Below are positions 19,361 through 20,902 of a stretch of 20,902 nt of DNA, piece by piece. The position numbers and the translations under genes are program-made. The stretch's first letter is position 1; each line of letters starts with the position of its first letter. Under the pieces are notes generated by a model, which saw only the letters and a list, made by a program, of their open reading frames with translations, was not told the DNA's origin and ran no database searches. Source of the stretch: JANNHK01 sp034408875 (GTDB lineage Bacteria; Actinomycetota; Acidimicrobiia; IMCC26256; PALSA-610); assembly GCA_034408875.1 (NCBI GenBank), contig JAWXCJ010000173.1, positions 1 through 20,902 on the forward strand, in the 5' to 3' direction.

Positions 19361-20902
19361 GTGGCTTCGCAGAGTCTGTACCGCAAATACCGGCCGCAGC
19401 AGTTTGCGGAACTCGTCGCGCAGGACCACATCACGACCGCGTTGCGCAATGCGGTCACCGAGGATCGCGTCGGCCATGCCTATCTGTTCTCCGGACCCCG
19501 CGGCACCGGGAAGACGACGACGGCGCGTCTGCTCGCGAAGGCGCTGAACTGCCTGAACCTCGGGCCCGACGGCGAGCCGTGCGGCACCTGCGAGAACTGC
19601 GTTGCCGTCGCCGCGGGCTCGTTCTACGACCTCGTCGAACTCGACGCCGCGTCGAACCGGGGCATCGAGGCGATGCGCGACCTCATCCAGAAGGTGCACC
19701 TGGGTATCGGCGCGAGCAGCCGCCGCAAGGTCTACGTCATCGACGAAGTCCATATGCTCACGAACGAAGCCTCGAACACGTTGCTGAAGACGCTCGAGGA
19801 GCCGCCGCAGCACGTCGTGTTCATCCTCGCGACGACCGATCCGCAGAAGGTTCTGCCGACGATCCGCTCGCGTACGCAGCACTTCGAGTTCTCGTTGTTC
19901 TCGCGCGACCAGCTCATCTCGCATATGGCCGACATCCTCCTGCGCGAAGACGTCAAGACCGACGACGACGTGCTCGACCTTGTCGCTCGGCGCGCGGCCG
20001 GTTCGTCGCGCGACGCGTTGTCGCTACTCGACCAGGCGCTCGCGATCGGTGGCGGCCGGATCGATGCCGACATCGTGCAGGCCGCGCTGGGAGGAGCCCC
20101 GTTCGACCAGCGACTCGGTGTGCTCGAAGCCGCCGCGGTCGAAGACGTCGCGGGCGCGCTCTCCGGGCTGCACGAGATGCTGGCTTCCGGCCACGAAGTC
20201 CGGCGCATCGCCGACGACCTGCTTCGCACATTGCGCGACGCGTTCATGGTGGCCAACGCTCGCGGGCGGGTGCCCTACGAAGGACCCGACGAGGAGGCCG
20301 CCGCACTCGATGTCCTCGCGCAGTCGATGGGCAACGCCGCGCTCGTGCGCGCCATCGAGTTGCTCGGCCGGGCAATCGTCGACGTACGCCAACAGACGGT
20401 TGCCGATCCGCGCCTCGTGCTCGAAGTTGTCGTCGTTCGTATCGCGCGCCGTGAAGCGCGCACCAGTGTCGAGACGCTGCTCGAACGGGTCGAACGCCTG
20501 GAGCGCCAACTCGCGGGCGCGCCGGTGGCGGCGGCACCGGGCGCACCGACCCCGGCACTGGGCGCGCCGACTCCGGCACCCGCGAAGGAACGTCGTTCGG
20601 GTGCGGTCCTCGCGGCGCGCGGCACACCGAAGGCCGCGCCCGCGCCCGCGGCCGAAACCGCAACCGAGCCGGTCGAGGACGCGGCGCCGGCGCCCGCCGC
20701 AGCCGAGGTCGACCTCAACCTCGACGACGTGATCGACGCGTGGCCGGCCGTACTCGCGGCCTTGAAGACGCCGGTCGCGGCGGCCATCCAGGAGGCGCAA
20801 CCGATCGGCATCGAACGGAACTCGATCGTGTTCGGCGTCTCCCGCACGCGCTACGAAGCGACGAACAAGCGGTTTCGCGGCGAGGCCGACGCGATCAAGC
20901 AG
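19361..20902 (+). CDS. dnaX: DNA polymerase III subunit gamma/tau (5' part; runs off the window)
   Basis: DnaX forms the AAA+ clamp-loader motor that loads the beta clamp and couples polymerase cores. The window holds 514 codons with no stop, so the C-terminus is missing. SLYRKYRPQQFAELVAQDH starts the protein. Walker A GPRGTGKT is at 45-52, the zinc site is Cys64, Cys74, Cys77 and Cys80, and Walker B/DEVH lies at 128-131. The arginine finger is in RSRTQHF (169-175) and sensor 2 in GSSRDAL (214-220). A Pro/Ala-rich linker (about 385-447) with a GAPTPA repeat precedes the first part of the tau-like tail. The GTG at 19361 fits the family start exactly and follows a TANNNT at 8 bases. SRP RNA is divergent upstream, a common actinobacterial neighbour. 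Confidence 0.96.
   Translation, partial: MASQSLYRKYRPQQFAELVAQDHITTALRNAVTEDRVGHAYLFSGPRGTGKTTTARLLAKALNCLNLGPDGEPCGTCENCVAVAAGSFYDLVELDAASNRGIEAMRDLIQKVHLGIGASSRRKVYVIDEVHMLTNEASNTLLKTLEEPPQHVVFILATTDPQKVLPTIRSRTQHFEFSLFSRDQLISHMADILLREDVKTDDDVLDLVARRAAGSSRDALSLLDQALAIGGGRIDADIVQAALGGAPFDQRLGVLEAAAVEDVAGALSGLHEMLASGHEVRRIADDLLRTLRDAFMVANARGRVPYEGPDEEAAALDVLAQSMGNAALVRAIELLGRAIVDVRQQTVADPRLVLEVVVVRIARREARTSVETLLERVERLERQLAGAPVAAAPGAPTPALGAPTPAPAKERRSGAVLAARGTPKAAPAPAAETATEPVEDAAPAPAAAEVDLNLDDVIDAWPAVLAALKTPVAAAIQEAQPIGIERNSIVFGVSRTRYEATNKRFRGEADAIKQ

Noticed and set aside
20515..20700. Short GAPTPA direct repeats in dnaX as a mobile or CRISPR-like repeat
   Set aside because: They are a Pro/Ala-rich linker within the coding frame, common in DnaX proteins.

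Overview
The window is GC-rich, gene-dense chromosomal DNA with short intergenic gaps, frequent GTG starts and no mobile element or CRISPR array. It almost certainly comes from an actinobacterium: it carries DUF3151, DUF3090, an SCO1664-family protein and an MSMEG_4193-type phosphomutase, an F420-hydrogenase-beta-like protein, and a surface protein with a LAxTG-type sorting signal. The overall style suggests the class Acidimicrobiia, but that placement is an inference.

Layout. Positions 1-530 (-) hold purE. It is divergent from a (+) pair, a nitronate monooxygenase-like flavoprotein and a CoA-disulfide-reductase-like protein (562-2897). This pair converges on a (-) pair, DUF3151 then GDP-mannose 4,6-dehydratase (4328-2894), with overlapping stop codons. 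Next is a (+) cluster of phosphomutase, DUF3090 and SCO1664-family protein (4349-6461), closed by a perfect 23-bp hairpin. A long (-) block follows (14887-6517). In transcription order it contains a large sortase-anchored S15-like pseudoenzyme, an FrhB-like iron-sulfur flavoprotein, NhaA, an HTH-GAF-PAS protein, a receiver-like protein and a fatty-acyl-AMP ligase. The gap at 14944-15380 holds the scar of a divergent csoR-copA copper locus. metF (+), tRNA-Ser(CGA) (-) and tadA (-) follow. Then comes a (+) pair: a lipoprotein, and a remarkable protein that joins sigma-70 region 2 to a membrane segment and an extracytoplasmic domain homologous to the lipoprotein. The window ends with tRNA-Ser(GGA) and SRP RNA (-) and the 5' part of dnaX (+).

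Most notable. (1) The putative transmembrane sigma-like protein lacks region 4 and is paired with a lipoprotein paralogue that has the same cysteine spacing; this is the best candidate for an undescribed signalling system. (2) The csoR/copA remnants imply one deletion that removed the regulator's N-terminus and nearly all of the pump. (3) The S15-family protein appears to have lost its catalytic Ser and His but is anchored to the wall. (4) Seven protein starts share TANNNT-N7/8-ATG/GTG without a Shine-Dalgarno, which implies leaderless mRNAs. The SRP RNA, whose 5' end is fixed by base pairing, shows the same spacing and so calibrates the rule. Four of these -10 elements, three before protein genes and one before a tRNA, begin with the stop codon of the neighbouring upstream gene.
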